Shown piece by piece: positions 43,238-54,199 of a stretch of 64,000 bases of DNA (its first letter is position 1; each line of letters opens with the position of its first letter). Where the stretch lies: contig CALVWI010000004.1 in assembly GCA_944367045.1 (NCBI GenBank), positions 50,015 through 114,014 of the forward strand, written 5' to 3'. This stretch comes from an uncultured Clostridia bacterium. Its GTDB lineage: Bacteria; Bacillota; Clostridia; Christensenellales; Borkfalkiaceae. The notes beneath the pieces were generated by a model, which saw nothing but the letters and a program-made list of their open reading frames with translations, had not been told where the DNA came from and ran no database searches. Both the position numbers and the translations under genes were made by a program.

Positions 43238-43798
43238 TTATTTGAGCTGCAGTCCGTCGCGGAAGGCGTTGCCGACCTTCCCGCCCAATTCGAGATAGGC
43301 ATTTGCGACGGGATCGAAGGTGATGGGGGAGAGCTTTGCGGCGTCCACCTTGCCCTTCTCATTGAGAATGCGCTCGTCCGCCGAGACGTTCTTCACCTTG
43401 CCGATGAGCATGCAGGTATCCTCGTCGTAGCTTTCAAGCTCGCACTCGAAGGTGAGGGGGAGCTCCTCGATGACGGGCGCGTCGACAAACTCGCTCTTTT
43501 GGGTATGCCAGCCCGTCTTTTGGAACTTGTCGGGCGTGTCGTTCGCAGAGACGACGCCCACATAGTCGCACGCGACGAGCTCGTCTTTGGTGCCCATGCT
43601 CACGGTGAATGCCTTGCGCTTCAAGATGTTCTTAGTCGTCTTATGCCCTGCGCTCAGGCAAAGGAAGAGTTTGTCCTCCTCCGCGGTGCCGCCCCAAGCG
43701 GCATTCATGGCGTCGGGCGTGCCGTTCTCATCGTAAGTTGCAATGATGAGCACGGGCTGGGGATACAAAATGGGCTTTGCGCCGAAGTTCTTTCTCAT
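43238..43798 (-). CDS. Flavin reductase-like / flavoredoxin family protein
   Basis: 186 residues, one FMN-binding split-barrel domain of the flavin-reductase-like family: PQPVLIIATYDENGTPDAMNAAWGG at the start (FMN contact region), LSAGHKTTKNILKRKAFTVSM, a conserved DYVGVVSANDTPDKFQKTGW, and a closing DPVANAYLELG. Such proteins bind FMN and act in electron transfer or as NAD(P)H:flavin oxidoreductases; the partner is unknown. AAAAGGAGAACGT precedes ATG. Confidence 0.9.
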   Translation of the reverse strand: MRKNFGAKPILYPQPVLIIATYDENGTPDAMNAAWGGTAEEDKLFLCLSAGHKTTKNILKRKAFTVSMGTKDELVACDYVGVVSANDTPDKFQKTGWHTQKSEFVDAPVIEELPLTFECELESYDEDTCMLIGKVKNVSADERILNEKGKVDAAKLSPITFDPVANAYLELGGKVGNAFRDGLQLK

Positions 43799-43866
43799 AC
43801 GTTCTCCTTTTCGGGCCTCCCGGCCTTACTTTACTTATACCGCGAACGACCGCCCTTCAAACAAGG

Positions 43867-44517
43867 TCATCGCTTGCGCCTTGCGAGCACTTCGCCCGTC
43901 TCGGCGTCGAGCAGCAGCGCGGCGTTCTCCTTCTCGCCGACGATGCCCACATAGTAGTATGTCCGCCCGCGGCGGAGAAGGCGCACCTGAAATTCGCCGC
44001 GGAAGGTCTTGCCTGCCGTCATGCGGGAGATGAGCTCGCTCTCCGCTTGAACGGCAAAGTTCACCGCCTCCTCGGGCGTGAGGGTGTTCTCCGTTTTGAC
44101 GGAGGAGGCGGTGAGTTCGGTCGCCTCGCCGTCCTTTGAAAGGCGCAGGGAGACGCTGCCCTCGGGGAAAGATGTGACGCTCTGGGAGAGGAAAAAGTCA
44201 CCCTTCACGGAGCGGTAGGAGAGCTCCCCCGAGAGGGAGGGCGTGCCTTCGAGGACGACGGAATAGTTCTCCGTGCCGTCCGTCTCCGCGGGCTTTAACT
44301 CGATCTCAATGAGCTGCTGCCCTGCGCAGGCGACGCCGTCCGAGGCATAGGGCACCTCGCGCGTGATGCAGGAGAGCGTGAGGGAGAAGTCCTCCGTCTC
44401 GGCGACAAAGACGTCGCTTTTGACGAAGGAAAGATACTTTGTGTAATCCTCGCCCTTGCAGCCCGCAAGCGAAGGGAGCGCTAAGAGGGGGATGAGAAGA
44501 AGGAACAGCTTTTTCAT
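43867..44517 (-). CDS. Lipoprotein with PepSY-like C-terminus
   Basis: 216 residues. Signal peptide with lipobox SLAGC (Cys at about 20). The mature part is beta-rich with no clear family, followed by a C-terminal segment (EEAVNFAVQAESELISRM ... YYYVGIVGEKENAALLLDAE) with the helix-plus-beta pattern and closing D-A-x-T-G-E-V-L of PepSY-type domains. The PepSY assignment is tentative. The start lies 120 bases from the divergent gene at 44640. Confidence 0.78.
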   Translation of the reverse strand: MKKLFLLLIPLLALPSLAGCKGEDYTKYLSFVKSDVFVAETEDFSLTLSCITREVPYASDGVACAGQQLIEIELKPAETDGTENYSVVLEGTPSLSGELSYRSVKGDFFLSQSVTSFPEGSVSLRLSKDGEATELTASSVKTENTLTPEEAVNFAVQAESELISRMTAGKTFRGEFQVRLLRRGRTYYYVGIVGEKENAALLLDAETGEVLARRKR

Positions 44518-44569
44518 GCTCTAACTTATGAAAACGGGGGCCCGCACATGACTTTTTTTGCTTTTTCGG

Positions 44570-44598
44570 TTGATTTTTTCGGGGGGATATGGTAAAAT
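44570..44598 (+). promoter_or_regulatory. Promoter for the 44640 gene and guaB
   Basis: TTGATT (44570-44575), 17 bp, TAAAAT (44593-44598). Confidence 0.82.
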
Positions 44599-44639
44599 AG
44601 CCTAAATTATCCCCATCGAAGATATACAGGACTTACCAT

Positions 44640-46752
<2,113 letters not shown>

Positions 46753-46756
46753 TACG

Positions 46757-46783
46757 AAAACGCCCGGCCCTCGGGCGTTTTTC
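46757..46783 (+). terminator. Terminator after guaB
   Basis: Stem AAAACGCCCG / CGGGCGTTTT with loop GCCCT and T-run. Confidence 0.9.
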
Positions 46784-46830
46784 AAGGTATATCGGCGGCA
46801 AAGACCGCACAACGAATTTCAGGAGAGCAT

Positions 46831-48366
46831 ATGCAACACGAAAGAGTTTTGGTCCTCGACTTCGGCGGCCAGTACAACCAGCTCATCGCCCGCCGCGTGA
46901 GAGACTTGGGCGTCTACTGCGATCTCAAGTCCTGCTCCATGAGCATGGACGAGATCAAGGCATACGCGCCCATCGGCATCATCTTCACGGGCGGCCCCAA
47001 CAGCGTCTACGACGAGAAGTCGCCCCACATCGATCCCGCCATCTTCGAGCTCGGCATTCCCGTCCTCGGCATCTGCTACGGCTGCCAGCTCATCGCCTAT
47101 ACCCTCGGCGGCAAGGTGGAGCACGCGCCCCAGAGCGAGTACGGCAAGCGCCACGTCGAATTCGTCAAAGAGAGCCCGCTCTCGGAGAATATCCCCGCAA
47201 AGAGCGTCTGCTGGATGAGCCATACCGACTACGTCGCCGAGGCACCCGCGGGGTTCGACATCCTCGCCGTCACCGAGAGCTGCCCCGTCGCCGTCTACGG
47301 GAACGAAAATAGGCGCATCTACGGCGTGCAGTATCACCCCGAGGTCGTTCACTCCGAGTACGGCAATCAGCTCCTCAAAAACTTCCTCTACAACGTCTGC
47401 AGGGCGAAGGGGGACTGGACGATGGGCGGCTTCGTCGAAGAGCAGGTCAAGGCTTTGAAAGAAAAGCTCGCCGGCAAGAAGGTGCTGTGCGCGATGTCAG
47501 GCGGCGTCGATTCCGCCGTCGCAGCGACCCTCGTCCACCGCGCGGTGGGGGACAACCTCATCTGCGTCTTTGTCGACCACGGTCTCTTGCGCCTGCATGA
47601 AGCCGAGGAAGTCATGTCCGTGTTCCGCGATAAGCTGGGAATGAACCTCGTCAAGGCGGATGCGGGTGAGCTCTTCCTTGAAAAGCTGGCGGGCGTCTCC
47701 GACCCCGAACAAAAGCGCAAGATCATCGGCGAGGAGTTCATCCGCGTCTTTGAGAAGGAGGCGAAAAAGATCGGCGCCGTCGACTTCCTCGTGCAGGGGA
47801 CCATCTACCCCGACGTCATCGAGAGCGGCAAGGACAAGAGCGCCGTCATCAAGTCGCACCACAACGTGGGCGGGCTCCCTTCCGTCGTCGATTTCAAGGA
47901 GATCGTCGAGCCCCTCCGTGACCTCTTCAAGGACGAAGTGCGCCGCGTGGGCACCGAGCTGGGCCTCCCCGATTCAGTCGTGCAGCGTCAGCCCTTCCCG
48001 GGGCCCGGCCTCGCCATCCGCATCATGGGCGAGGTGACGCGCGAGAAGCTCGAGACCTTGCGCCTTGCCGACTTCATCTTCCGCGACGAGATCGCAAAGG
48101 CGGGCCTCCAGCGCGAGATCTGGCAGTACTTCGCCGTCATCACCAACAGCAAGACGGTGGGTGTGCAGGGGGACTTCAGGACGTATGAGAACGTCATCGC
48201 CCTCCGCGCCGTCACGAGCGTGGACGCCATGACCGCCGACTGGGCGCACATTCCCTTCGACGTTTTGGAGAAGGTATCCCTCCGCATCACGGGCGAGGTG
48301 CCGCACGCCAGCCGTGTCGTGTATGACATCACGAGCAAACCGCCGGCTACGATTGAATGGGAGTGA
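46831..48366 (+). CDS. guaA: GMP synthase (glutamine-hydrolysing), full length
   Basis: 511 residues; XMP to GMP. An N-terminal class I glutaminase has the triad Cys82 (GICYGCQL), His169 and Glu171 (VQYHPEV). The ATP-pyrophosphatase domain has [12 protein letters not shown]. The C-terminal dimerisation domain ends [21 protein letters not shown] precedes ATG. The 3' end GAATGGGAGTGA is the same type of sequence used as attachment site in the second copy (guaA2, 48778-49755), but here it is uninterrupted. Confidence 0.97.
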   Translation: MQHERVLVLDFGGQYNQLIARRVRDLGVYCDLKSCSMSMDEIKAYAPIGIIFTGGPNSVYDEKSPHIDPAIFELGIPVLGICYGCQLIAYTLGGKVEHAPQSEYGKRHVEFVKESPLSENIPAKSVCWMSHTDYVAEAPAGFDILAVTESCPVAVYGNENRRIYGVQYHPEVVHSEYGNQLLKNFLYNVCRAKGDWTMGGFVEEQVKALKEKLAGKKVLCAMSGGVDSAVAATLVHRAVGDNLICVFVDHGLLRLHEAEEVMSVFRDKLGMNLVKADAGELFLEKLAGVSDPEQKRKIIGEEFIRVFEKEAKKIGAVDFLVQGTIYPDVIESGKDKSAVIKSHHNVGGLPSVVDFKEIVEPLRDLFKDEVRRVGTELGLPDSVVQRQPFPGPGLAIRIMGEVTREKLETLRLADFIFRDEIAKAGLQREIWQYFAVITNSKTVGVQGDFRTYENVIALRAVTSVDAMTADWAHIPFDVLEKVSLRITGEVPHASRVVYDITSKPPATIEWE

Positions 48367-48370
48367 TGGT

Positions 48371-48580
48371 TTTCGCGAAAATCTTTTTGCTTTGCAAAAA
48401 TCTTTCCGCGAGGGGTCAAGATTGTTGATTTTAACGGGCGGCTTCGGCCGCCCACTTTTTTGTCATTCTAAGAACACTAAGCACAGGTATGTGCAAATTG
48501 GGGGCGCGGGCGAAGGCATAGCCTTCTTGCGCAGTTCATTTTAAGGAAAAAACGCCTGTCGGGTTGACGGGCGTTTTACT
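48371..48580. repeat. Structured intergenic repeat module R1
   Basis: In order: long A/T-rich hairpin (48371-48415), the guaA terminator (48435-48462), hairpin GCACA-GGTA-TGTGC followed by AAATTG (48481-48500), hairpin GAAGGC-ATA-GCCTTC (48512-48526), GCGCAGTTCATTTTAA, and hairpin AACGCCTGTC/GACGGGCGTT (48551-48575). The same order with compensating base changes recurs at 57225-57461. No gene in this gap. Confidence 0.7.
48435..48462 (+). terminator. Terminator after guaA
   Basis: GGGCGGC-TTCG-GCCGCCC stem-loop followed by ACTTTTTT. Confidence 0.92.
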
Positions 48581-48691
48581 TTTTTCGGGCTTTAAGAGGG
48601 GGATATTTCGAGGAAAATCGAAATGGAAGGGGTTTCGTATTTCGAATTGCATCGAAATGGCCGCCTTCTGCCAGTCATTTAAAATCAGGTC

Positions 48692-48720
48692 TTGACAATG
48701 CGGGAAAGCTCCCTTATAAT
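48692..48720 (+). promoter_or_regulatory. Promoter of guaA2
   Basis: TTGACA (48692-48697), 17 bp, TATAAT (48715-48720). The leader of about 50 bases contains CCCGC/GCGGG (48734-48750) and no purine riboswitch. Confidence 0.92.
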
Positions 48721-48777
48721 AAATTTGGATCATGCCCGCGGAAGTGCGGGGAAATGTTATGTGATAAGGAGAAACTT

Positions 48778-49755
48778 ATGAGCAATGTAAGACCGGAAAG
48801 CATGGAGCGCATCACGACCGAGGCGCTCGCCCAAGCGTTCATCGCCGAACAGGTGGCCGCTCTCAAAGCGCAGGTGGGGGACAAGAAGGTGCTCCTTGCC
48901 CTCTCGGGCGGGGTAGATTCCTCCGTCGTCGCCGCCCTTCTCATCAAGGCCATCGGCAAGCAGCTCGTGTGCGTGCACGTCAACCACGGCCTTCTCCGCA
49001 AGGGGGAACCCGAGCAGGTCGTCGAAGAATTCCGCCATCAGATGGACGCCAACCTCGTCTATGTGGACGCCGTCGACCGCTTCCTCGACAAGCTCGCGGG
49101 CGTCGCGGAGCCCGAGAAGAAGCGCAAGATCATCGGTGCGGAGTTCATCCGCGTCTTTGAAGAGGAGGCGAGAAAGCTGGACGGCATCGAGTTCCTCGCG
49201 CAGGGCACCATCTATCCCGACATTCTCGAGAGCGGGCCCGTCAAGGCGCACCACAACGTGGGCGGCCTTCCCGACGACCTCAAGTTCGAGCTCGTCGAGC
49301 CCCTCAAGTTCCTCTTCAAGGACGAGGTGCGCGTCGTCGGCAAGGCGCTGGGCCTTCCCGACAGCATGGTCTACCGTCAGCCCTTCCCCGGTCCCGGCCT
49401 CGGCGTTCGGTGTCTCGGCGCCATCACCCGCGACCGCCTCGAAGCCGTGCGCGAGTCGGACGCCATCCTCCGCGAGGAGTTCGCAAAGAACGGCCTCGAG
49501 GGCAAGGTTTGGCAGTACTTCACGATCGTGCCCGATTTCAAGTCGGTGGGCGTCAAGGACGGCAAGCGCTCCTTCGAGTGGCCCGTCATCATTCGCGCCG
49601 TCAACACCAAGGACGCCATGACCGCGACGGTCGAGGACGTGCCCTTCGCGCTTCTGCAGCACATCACCGCGCGCATCACGGCCGAGGTGAAGGGCGTCAA
49701 CCGCGTGTGCTACGACCTCACCCCCAAGCCCACGGGGACGATTGAATGGGAATAA
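48778..49755 (+). CDS. guaA2: GMP synthetase ATP-pyrophosphatase subunit, no glutaminase domain
   Basis: 325 residues. Corresponds to the synthetase and dimerisation domains of GuaA only: LALSGGVDSSVVAALL PP-loop, [61 protein letters not shown], ending KPTGTIEWE. The glutaminase domain present in the upstream guaA is absent and no separate glutaminase subunit is adjacent. It would be ammonia-dependent or borrow a glutaminase. It is clearly a paralogue of the neighbouring guaA, with its own strong promoter and an AAGGAGAAACTT site before ATG 48778. The 3' end is the left junction of the mobile island. Confidence 0.92.
   Translation: MSNVRPESMERITTEALAQAFIAEQVAALKAQVGDKKVLLALSGGVDSSVVAALLIKAIGKQLVCVHVNHGLLRKGEPEQVVEEFRHQMDANLVYVDAVDRFLDKLAGVAEPEKKRKIIGAEFIRVFEEEARKLDGIEFLAQGTIYPDILESGPVKAHHNVGGLPDDLKFELVEPLKFLFKDEVRVVGKALGLPDSMVYRQPFPGPGLGVRCLGAITRDRLEAVRESDAILREEFAKNGLEGKVWQYFTIVPDFKSVGVKDGKRSFEWPVIIRAVNTKDAMTATVEDVPFALLQHITARITAEVKGVNRVCYDLTPKPTGTIEWE
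49744..49753 (+). repeat. attL core at the 3' end of guaA2
   Basis: GAATGGGAAT, the last full codons of guaA2, repeated directly at 57044-57053. The 3' end of guaA is a known integration target of tyrosine-recombinase elements. The gene is restored without loss. Confidence 0.7.
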
Positions 49756-49813
49756 TTTCAGAAGCCAGAAAAAGCCCGTAATTACTGGGTTTTTGATGGG
49801 TTAAGCCCCTCCG

Positions 49814-49831
49814 TGGCAACGATTTGGCAAC
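49814..49831 (+). promoter_or_regulatory. Putative integrase arm-type site, left
   Basis: TGGCAAC-GATT-TGGCAAC: two 7-bp direct repeats with an 11-bp period. The same motif and spacing occur near the right end, about 60 and 110 bp inside the respective att cores. Confidence 0.6.
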
Positions 49832-49852
49832 ATTTTTCATTATTCCAAAGAT

Positions 49853-49892
49853 AAAAAGCTACCTGATTTGCAAAAGTCAGGTAGCTCTTTTT
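49853..49892. terminator. Bidirectional terminator at the XRE gene end
   Basis: Stem AAAAAGCTACCTGA / TCAGGTAGCTCTTTTT with T-runs on both strands. Confidence 0.88.
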
Positions 49893-49895
49893 GTT

Positions 49896-50417
49896 TTACT
49901 TCTTTTTGATTTCTTCCACCAGCAGATCACTCAGACCTTGAGATGGGACAACCTTGTGCCAGTGGCCGGTGGTATCAAACTCCGGGTAGCGGTAACGCCA
50001 GCGGTCGTAGTCCTCTTGGCTGATTTCCCCTGACTTCAGCTTGGCTGCCTGCTCTCCCCAGGCGTAGAGCATTTCATGGAGCCTTGCTGCGTCCTTGCCC
50101 TGGAACACATCTACCCGGAGATGTATTTCTCCATCACACTCGCAGATTTTCAGGCCGTAGCGGTCCTCCAGGGTAAAGAGTGTGTGCATAAGGCCCACAT
50201 AGGAGTCGATGTCCGGTACAGCCAGAGCATGGGGAGAGACCTCCAATAGCTGCGCCAGCGCGGCAGTTAGGTCAGCCTTGGGCGTTCTTGATCCATTCTC
50301 ATATTGGGCGAGGCGGACATCCGCGGACTTCTCTGGGAAGCCCAGCGCCATACCGAGATATTTCTGCGTCATACCCCGCAATATGCGGAAAAAGTGAATG
50401 CGTTCTCCAATCGCCAT
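49896..50417 (-). CDS. XRE-family regulator of the mobile element
   Basis: 173 residues. N-terminal HTH: ERIHFFRILRGMTQKYLGMA, RLAQYENGSRTPKADL. A C-terminal region of about 100 residues follows (YVGLMHTLFTLEDRYGLKIC, HEMLYAWGEQAAKLKSGEIS) that is common in regulators of Clostridia integrative elements. It probably controls excision or transfer genes. I use ATG 50417 because AGGAG is 9 bases upstream; a TTG at 50426 would be too close to that site. Confidence 0.87.
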   Translation of the reverse strand: MAIGERIHFFRILRGMTQKYLGMALGFPEKSADVRLAQYENGSRTPKADLTAALAQLLEVSPHALAVPDIDSYVGLMHTLFTLEDRYGLKICECDGEIHLRVDVFQGKDAARLHEMLYAWGEQAAKLKSGEISQEDYDRWRYRYPEFDTTGHWHKVVPSQGLSDLLVEEIKKK

Positions 50418-50840
50418 ATCGGCCAACTCCTATCTGGATTCTTGATAAATTCAGCATAGCAGAAATGCTTAGGATAGTCAAGATAAATCTAAACAAATTT
50501 ATTTAATATTTTTCCGCAAACCGCTTGACTTTAACTATTATGCTTAGTATAATGAAAACGAAATAAGCAAATTAGTTTAAGCCGTGGAAATTTTACAAAT
50601 TGAGTACCCCCCAAACGGCGAAAAAATGTCCGTTGTAAGGTGAAGGGGGGAATTTCAGACAAAGCAAAAAACTGAATGACCGACCGACAGATACTTTCTC
50701 TGGGGAAGCAGGCGGCGATATGAGCGTGCCAAGGAGAAAAGCAAACGGCACAGCGCCGGGAAGGGTTGCCTGCCAGAGTCTGAAGGGTGAAACGGCAAAT
50801 AAGAAACAATTACGGCAAGGAAAGGAAGGTATTTTTGTGT
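50418..50840. other. Island intergenic region with divergent promoters
   Basis: No gene. Leftward promoter TTGACT (50476-50481)/17 bp/TATGCT (50453-50458) for the XRE gene; rightward TTGACT (50525-50530)/17 bp/TATAAT (50548-50553) toward the excisionase remnant. The remaining roughly 280 bases up to 50840 resemble a coding-poor leader and show no frame I can support; conjugation genes usually found here are absent. Confidence 0.7.
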
Positions 50841-50940
50841 ATGGCAGAAAAGCAGTCATTTATGCGAATCGATGAAGTGGCGCAGGAATTGGGCGTTTCT
50901 AAGACCTACGCCTACAAAATCGTACAGAAACTCAATTCGT
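50841..50940 (+). pseudogene. Excisionase/HTH DNA-binding protein, 3' part lost
   Basis: MAEKQSFMRIDEVAQELGVS then KTYAYKIVQKLNS is the winged-helix/MerR-like start of excisionases that accompany this integrase type (about 60-65 residues). Homology ends at the junction with the IS110 remnant near 50935, so only about 32 codons survive. The missing 3' half is not found on the other side of the IS, indicating deletion rather than simple insertion. Confidence 0.78.
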
Positions 50941-51841
50941 TGTTTCCCGGGGTAAGACCGGCCCAACAGCACAGGCGTTTTGAGGAACCGAATTGTGTCA
51001 TATCAACACCAACCTCAGATAGGATGGTGATTGCGCTGCTGCGGTCAACGCCTGGTATCGTACGGAGAAGTACGATGTAACCTTCGTATTTGTCAACCAT
51101 GGTATTGATACAGATATCTATCCGCTCAATCAAGGCGTCAATGTAGTGCAGATGGTCCCGGACGATTCCAATGCGAGTTTTCTGTTCGGCTGTGATTTCA
51201 TATCCCTCAATCGATTGGAGCACGTCATCTGCTTTTTTCTTGAGAGAACGCTGTAACAGGGAAACACAATGCTGGGCGTCAAAATCCTCGTCGGATGTGA
51301 GGTAATCCGTAATAGCGGTTGCGGACTTACCAAACATATCGGACACGACGAAATCCAGCGCCACATTGCAGACGGTAAAGGCATTCTGAAAGCGGTTTTT
51401 CTCGCTGCTTCTCATAGATGTGAGCTTATAGCGGTAACGAGTCAATTCGCGGAGGATGCGGATATCCTTGTCCGGGATAAAACTGCTTTTCACCAGGCCA
51501 ATGCGAAACAAATCTCCAATCCATTTGGAGTCCTTGGTATCATCCTTGTTACCCTTTACAGCTTTGACCCATTTGGGGTTTGCGATGACAACACGAATGC
51601 CCCGCTTTTCCAGGATATTGAACACAGGCACCCAATACTTTCCGGTGGACTCCATACAGACATCCAAACAGTCATTCTCATGGAGCCAGTCGGCAAAGCG
51701 GTTCAGGTCAGAGTTAAATGTCGAAAAGCGTTTCTTCTGATAACTGGGCTGCAAACTATCCTGTTGAGTTTTGATGATGGTTGCCACCAGAAACGATTTG
51801 TGAACGTCAACCCCACAGCAGGTTGGAAATACGACTTTCAA
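50912..51841 (-). pseudogene. IS110-family transposase (DEDD recombinase), 3'-truncated
   Basis: 309 codons remain of about 400. The N-terminal RuvC-like domain has GVDVHKSFLVATI (Asp11), CMESTGKYWVPV (Glu) and KDDTKDSKWIGDL (Asp); the Tnp20-like part contains LLRTIPGVDRSSAITILSEV and CCWAGLTPGNNE. Immediately after PGNNE, where a Ser-rich catalytic region (AGKKK...) should follow, the frame runs into antisense excisionase DNA and stops. The catalytic serine region is therefore lost and the protein is probably inactive. TTG start at 51841 behind GAGGAGGGTATAAT. Confidence 0.87.
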
Positions 51842-52030
51842 ATTATACCCTCCTCATCACAAAATTGTGAGGAGAAAGCAGTGACTGAACCACCAGGCAA
51901 TTAACAGGTTGTTAATACAATCCTTAGTGTACGGGCTCGCGGCGCCACTTATTTGTGCTTGAACAGGTGGTTCCAACACTGATTCTGATACTGTTTTAAG
52001 CTCTGGAAGCAGTCTACGACTCACCTCCCC
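51842..52030 (-). ncRNA. IS110 non-coding left end, candidate bridge RNA
   Basis: About 190 bases without a gene directly upstream of the transposase start. This is the position where IS110 elements encode the bridge RNA that pairs with donor and target DNA. Dyads seen on this strand: TTAACA-ACC-TGTTAA, CCTGGTGGTTCAG, and GGTTGG/CCACC-type pairings near GTTGGAACCACCTG. Assignment rests on position and family knowledge. The outer boundary is approximate, and whether it is still transcribed is unknown. Confidence 0.45.
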
Positions 52031-52145
52031 GTGCGTTGTAGTATGCTTCCTCCTCAAATCTAATTTTACAAGAAAGGCGACCGTTTGTCTGCTCTCTTTC
52101 ATCTCTATTTGTGCCGAGAGCAACGCGGTCGGCATGGTGATTCTG

Positions 52146-53257
52146 ATGGCGGTCTATAAGGAAGAAAAAACCAACACCTGGAGGGCAGTCTACCGCTACA
52201 CCGACTGGAACGGCGAGCGCAAGCAGACCCAGAAACGGGGCTTCAAGACCAAGCGGGAGGCGCAGGCTTGGGAGCGGGAACAGCTCAATAAGACCAGCGC
52301 CGACCTGGATATGACCTTTAAGAGCTTCGTGGACCTCTACACGGCGGATATGAAGACCCGGCTCAAGGAAAACACCTGGGCCACCAAGGACCACATCATC
52401 CGTACCAAGCTGCTGCCCTACTTCGGCAAGCTGAAAATGTGCAACATTACCGCCCAGCAAATTATCACTTGGCAGAACGAGATGATGAACCACAAGGACG
52501 AGAACGGTAAGCCCTACTCGCCGGTGTACTTGAAAACGGTCCATAACCAGCTCAGTTCCATTTTCAACCATGCGGTGCGGTACTACAACCTCCGGGAAAA
52601 TCCCTGCAAGAAGGCGGGCAGCATGGGCAAAAAGAAAAACCGGGAGATGCTGTTATGGACTAAGGAAGAGTAACTGAAATTTGCTGAGGTGATGATGGAC
52701 AAGCCGCTGTCCTTCTACGCCTTTGAAATGCTCTACTGGTGCGGTATCCGAGAAGGGGAACTGCTTGCTCTTACGCCCGCTGATTTCGATTTCGAGAAAG
52801 GCACCGTGTCCATCAATAATCCTATCAACGGCTGAACGGTCAGGACCTGATTACCACGCCAAAGACAGAGAAAAGCAACCGCGTCATCACCATGCCTCAG
52901 TTTCTGACGGATGAAATTCAGGACTATCTCAAAATGCTCTACGGAATCGGGCCGGATGACCGGATGTTCACTGTCACCAAGAGCTATCTCCACCGGGAGA
53001 TGGACCGGGGAGCCAAAGAAGCGGGGGTGCCGCGCATCAGAATCCACGATATTCGTCATAGCGCGGTTTCACTTCTCATCGACATGGGGTTCTCCGCCAC
53101 GGCCATCGCGGACCGGGTAGGCCACGAGAGTATCGACATTACTTACAACTACGCGCACCTGTTTCCGTCCAAGCAGGCGGAAATATTTATGAAAATACGG
53201 AGGTTATATGAGAACAGGTCTTTCCAAGAAGCAAAAGACAACCAGCGTCTTTTTTGA
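52146..53257 (+). pseudogene. int: Tyrosine integrase, nonsense plus frameshift
   Basis: Would be about 370 residues, Tn916-Int-like: MAVYKEEKTNTWRAVYRYTD AP2-like arm-binding start, SAM-like core-binding domain, then catalytic residues in CGIREGELL (Arg), HDIRHSAVSLL (His-x-x-Arg) and GHESIDITYNYAHL (Tyr). Two lesions: an in-frame TAA at 52671-52673 where ...WTKEE(Y)LKFAEV would read on, and a one-base loss near 52818-52822 (SINN-PING instead of SIN-KSYQRLNGQ). The catalytic domain is thus cut from the arm-binding domain and itself broken. GGTGATTCTG precedes ATG 52146. Confidence 0.9.
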
Positions 53258-53507
53258 CGAGGCAAGCCCAATCATTGAGGTGTGTACTTACAACTCTTCC
53301 CTCAAAAAGAGGTTGAGTGAATATTCGGGAAAATACCCAGCCGAGTGCCGGTTGGTGGATGACGATGAAAATGGATGCCTTACATTTGAGATCAGAAAGG
53401 GGCGGTTCAGTTTCAAGCTGAACGCCCCATACAGCGCGGAGCGCCGGAAATCGGCCAGCGAGCTGGCGAAAAAGAATATCCAAAATTTGCAGCAGAGTAA
53501 GAAGTGA
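53208..53507 (+). CDS. Integrase-linked small protein
   Basis: 99 residues, overlapping the integrase 3' end by 50 bases. MRTGLSKKQKTTSVFFDEAS, then a compact alpha/beta domain (ECRLVDDDENGCLTFEIRKG) and a basic tail. Proteins like this commonly sit next to tyrosine integrases of clostridial elements; the function is unknown. The overlap and poor upstream site suggest translational coupling to integrase, which is now disrupted. Confidence 0.72.
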   Translation: MRTGLSKKQKTTSVFFDEASPIIEVCTYNSSLKKRLSEYSGKYPAECRLVDDDENGCLTFEIRKGRFSFKLNAPYSAERRKSASELAKKNIQNLQQSKK

Positions 53508-53680
53508 TACGCGCCGCCTGTGGGGAGAGCTGCTCTCTGCGGGCGGCTTTTATCATAATTCATAAAATATCTTCACTCTGCTTGCGATCATCGCCGAAAT
53601 ATGCTATACTGAATTTGAATTCAGCGAACGCTGATCTTAGTTCTTTGTTTTCTGATCTAATTCGTTGTGGAGTGAATTGT

Positions 53681-54199
53681 ATGGCCGTAAGTTATAAAAA
53701 GCTATGGAAGATCATAAAAGGTGGCGGTAAGCTTGTCTATGATGAGGACAATGCGATCGAAGTGCCCAAAGACGAAATGCCTGCCTATTTGGAGTGGATT
53801 CTTTGGCGCGCCGCGTTAGCAATTGATCACATGGTCAACGAGCCGTATGAAGTTCGCGGATTCAAATTGGATTCTGACTTTTTGCCTGTTTCGGCTGCTG
53901 GCGGCGGCAAGGGTGATCTATATTGTGAATTTGAAGACTTTACCATTTTGACTGAAGTCACAATGTCTACATCTTCTCGGCAGGAAGCAATGGAAGGTGA
54001 GCCGGTAAGGCGTCATGTTTCCGATGCCGTTTTGAAGTATGATAAGCCTGTGTATGGTATGTTTATTGCTGTCCGCATTGACACGAATCCAGCTGCATTC
54101 AAAGACAAATGTTTTATAATTGAATGAGAGAAACGATCCCTGTTTGTACCATACAAGAAAACATATCTTGATATGTTTATTGAGGTGGTGATTGAATGA
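53681..54199 (+). pseudogene. AlwI-family restriction nuclease remnant
   Basis: The first ten codons (MAVSYKKLWK) match small XRE regulators of mobile elements and are fused in frame to the middle of an AlwI-like type II nuclease: EYLEWILWRAALAIDHMVN-like, PYEVRGFKLDSDFLPV, GKGDLYCEFEDFTILTEVTM (nuclease core), SSRQEAMEGEPVRRHVSDAV and YGMFIAVRIDTNPAAF. The usual long N-terminal part is missing. A TGA at 54125-54127 interrupts the frame, after which EKRSLFVPYKKTYLDMFIEV continues to a stop that overlaps the next ATG (ATGA at 54196-54199). It was once translationally coupled to the OLD-family gene. Confidence 0.72.

Noticed and set aside
48721-48777. Purine riboswitch in front of guaA2 (or guaB/guaA)
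   Set aside because: Leaders are about 50 bases or shorter and lack the conserved three-way-junction sequences.
48778-49755. guaA2 as a degraded fragment of guaA
   Set aside because: It has its own consensus promoter and ribosome binding site, starts cleanly before the synthetase domain, and has no stops or lost motifs.
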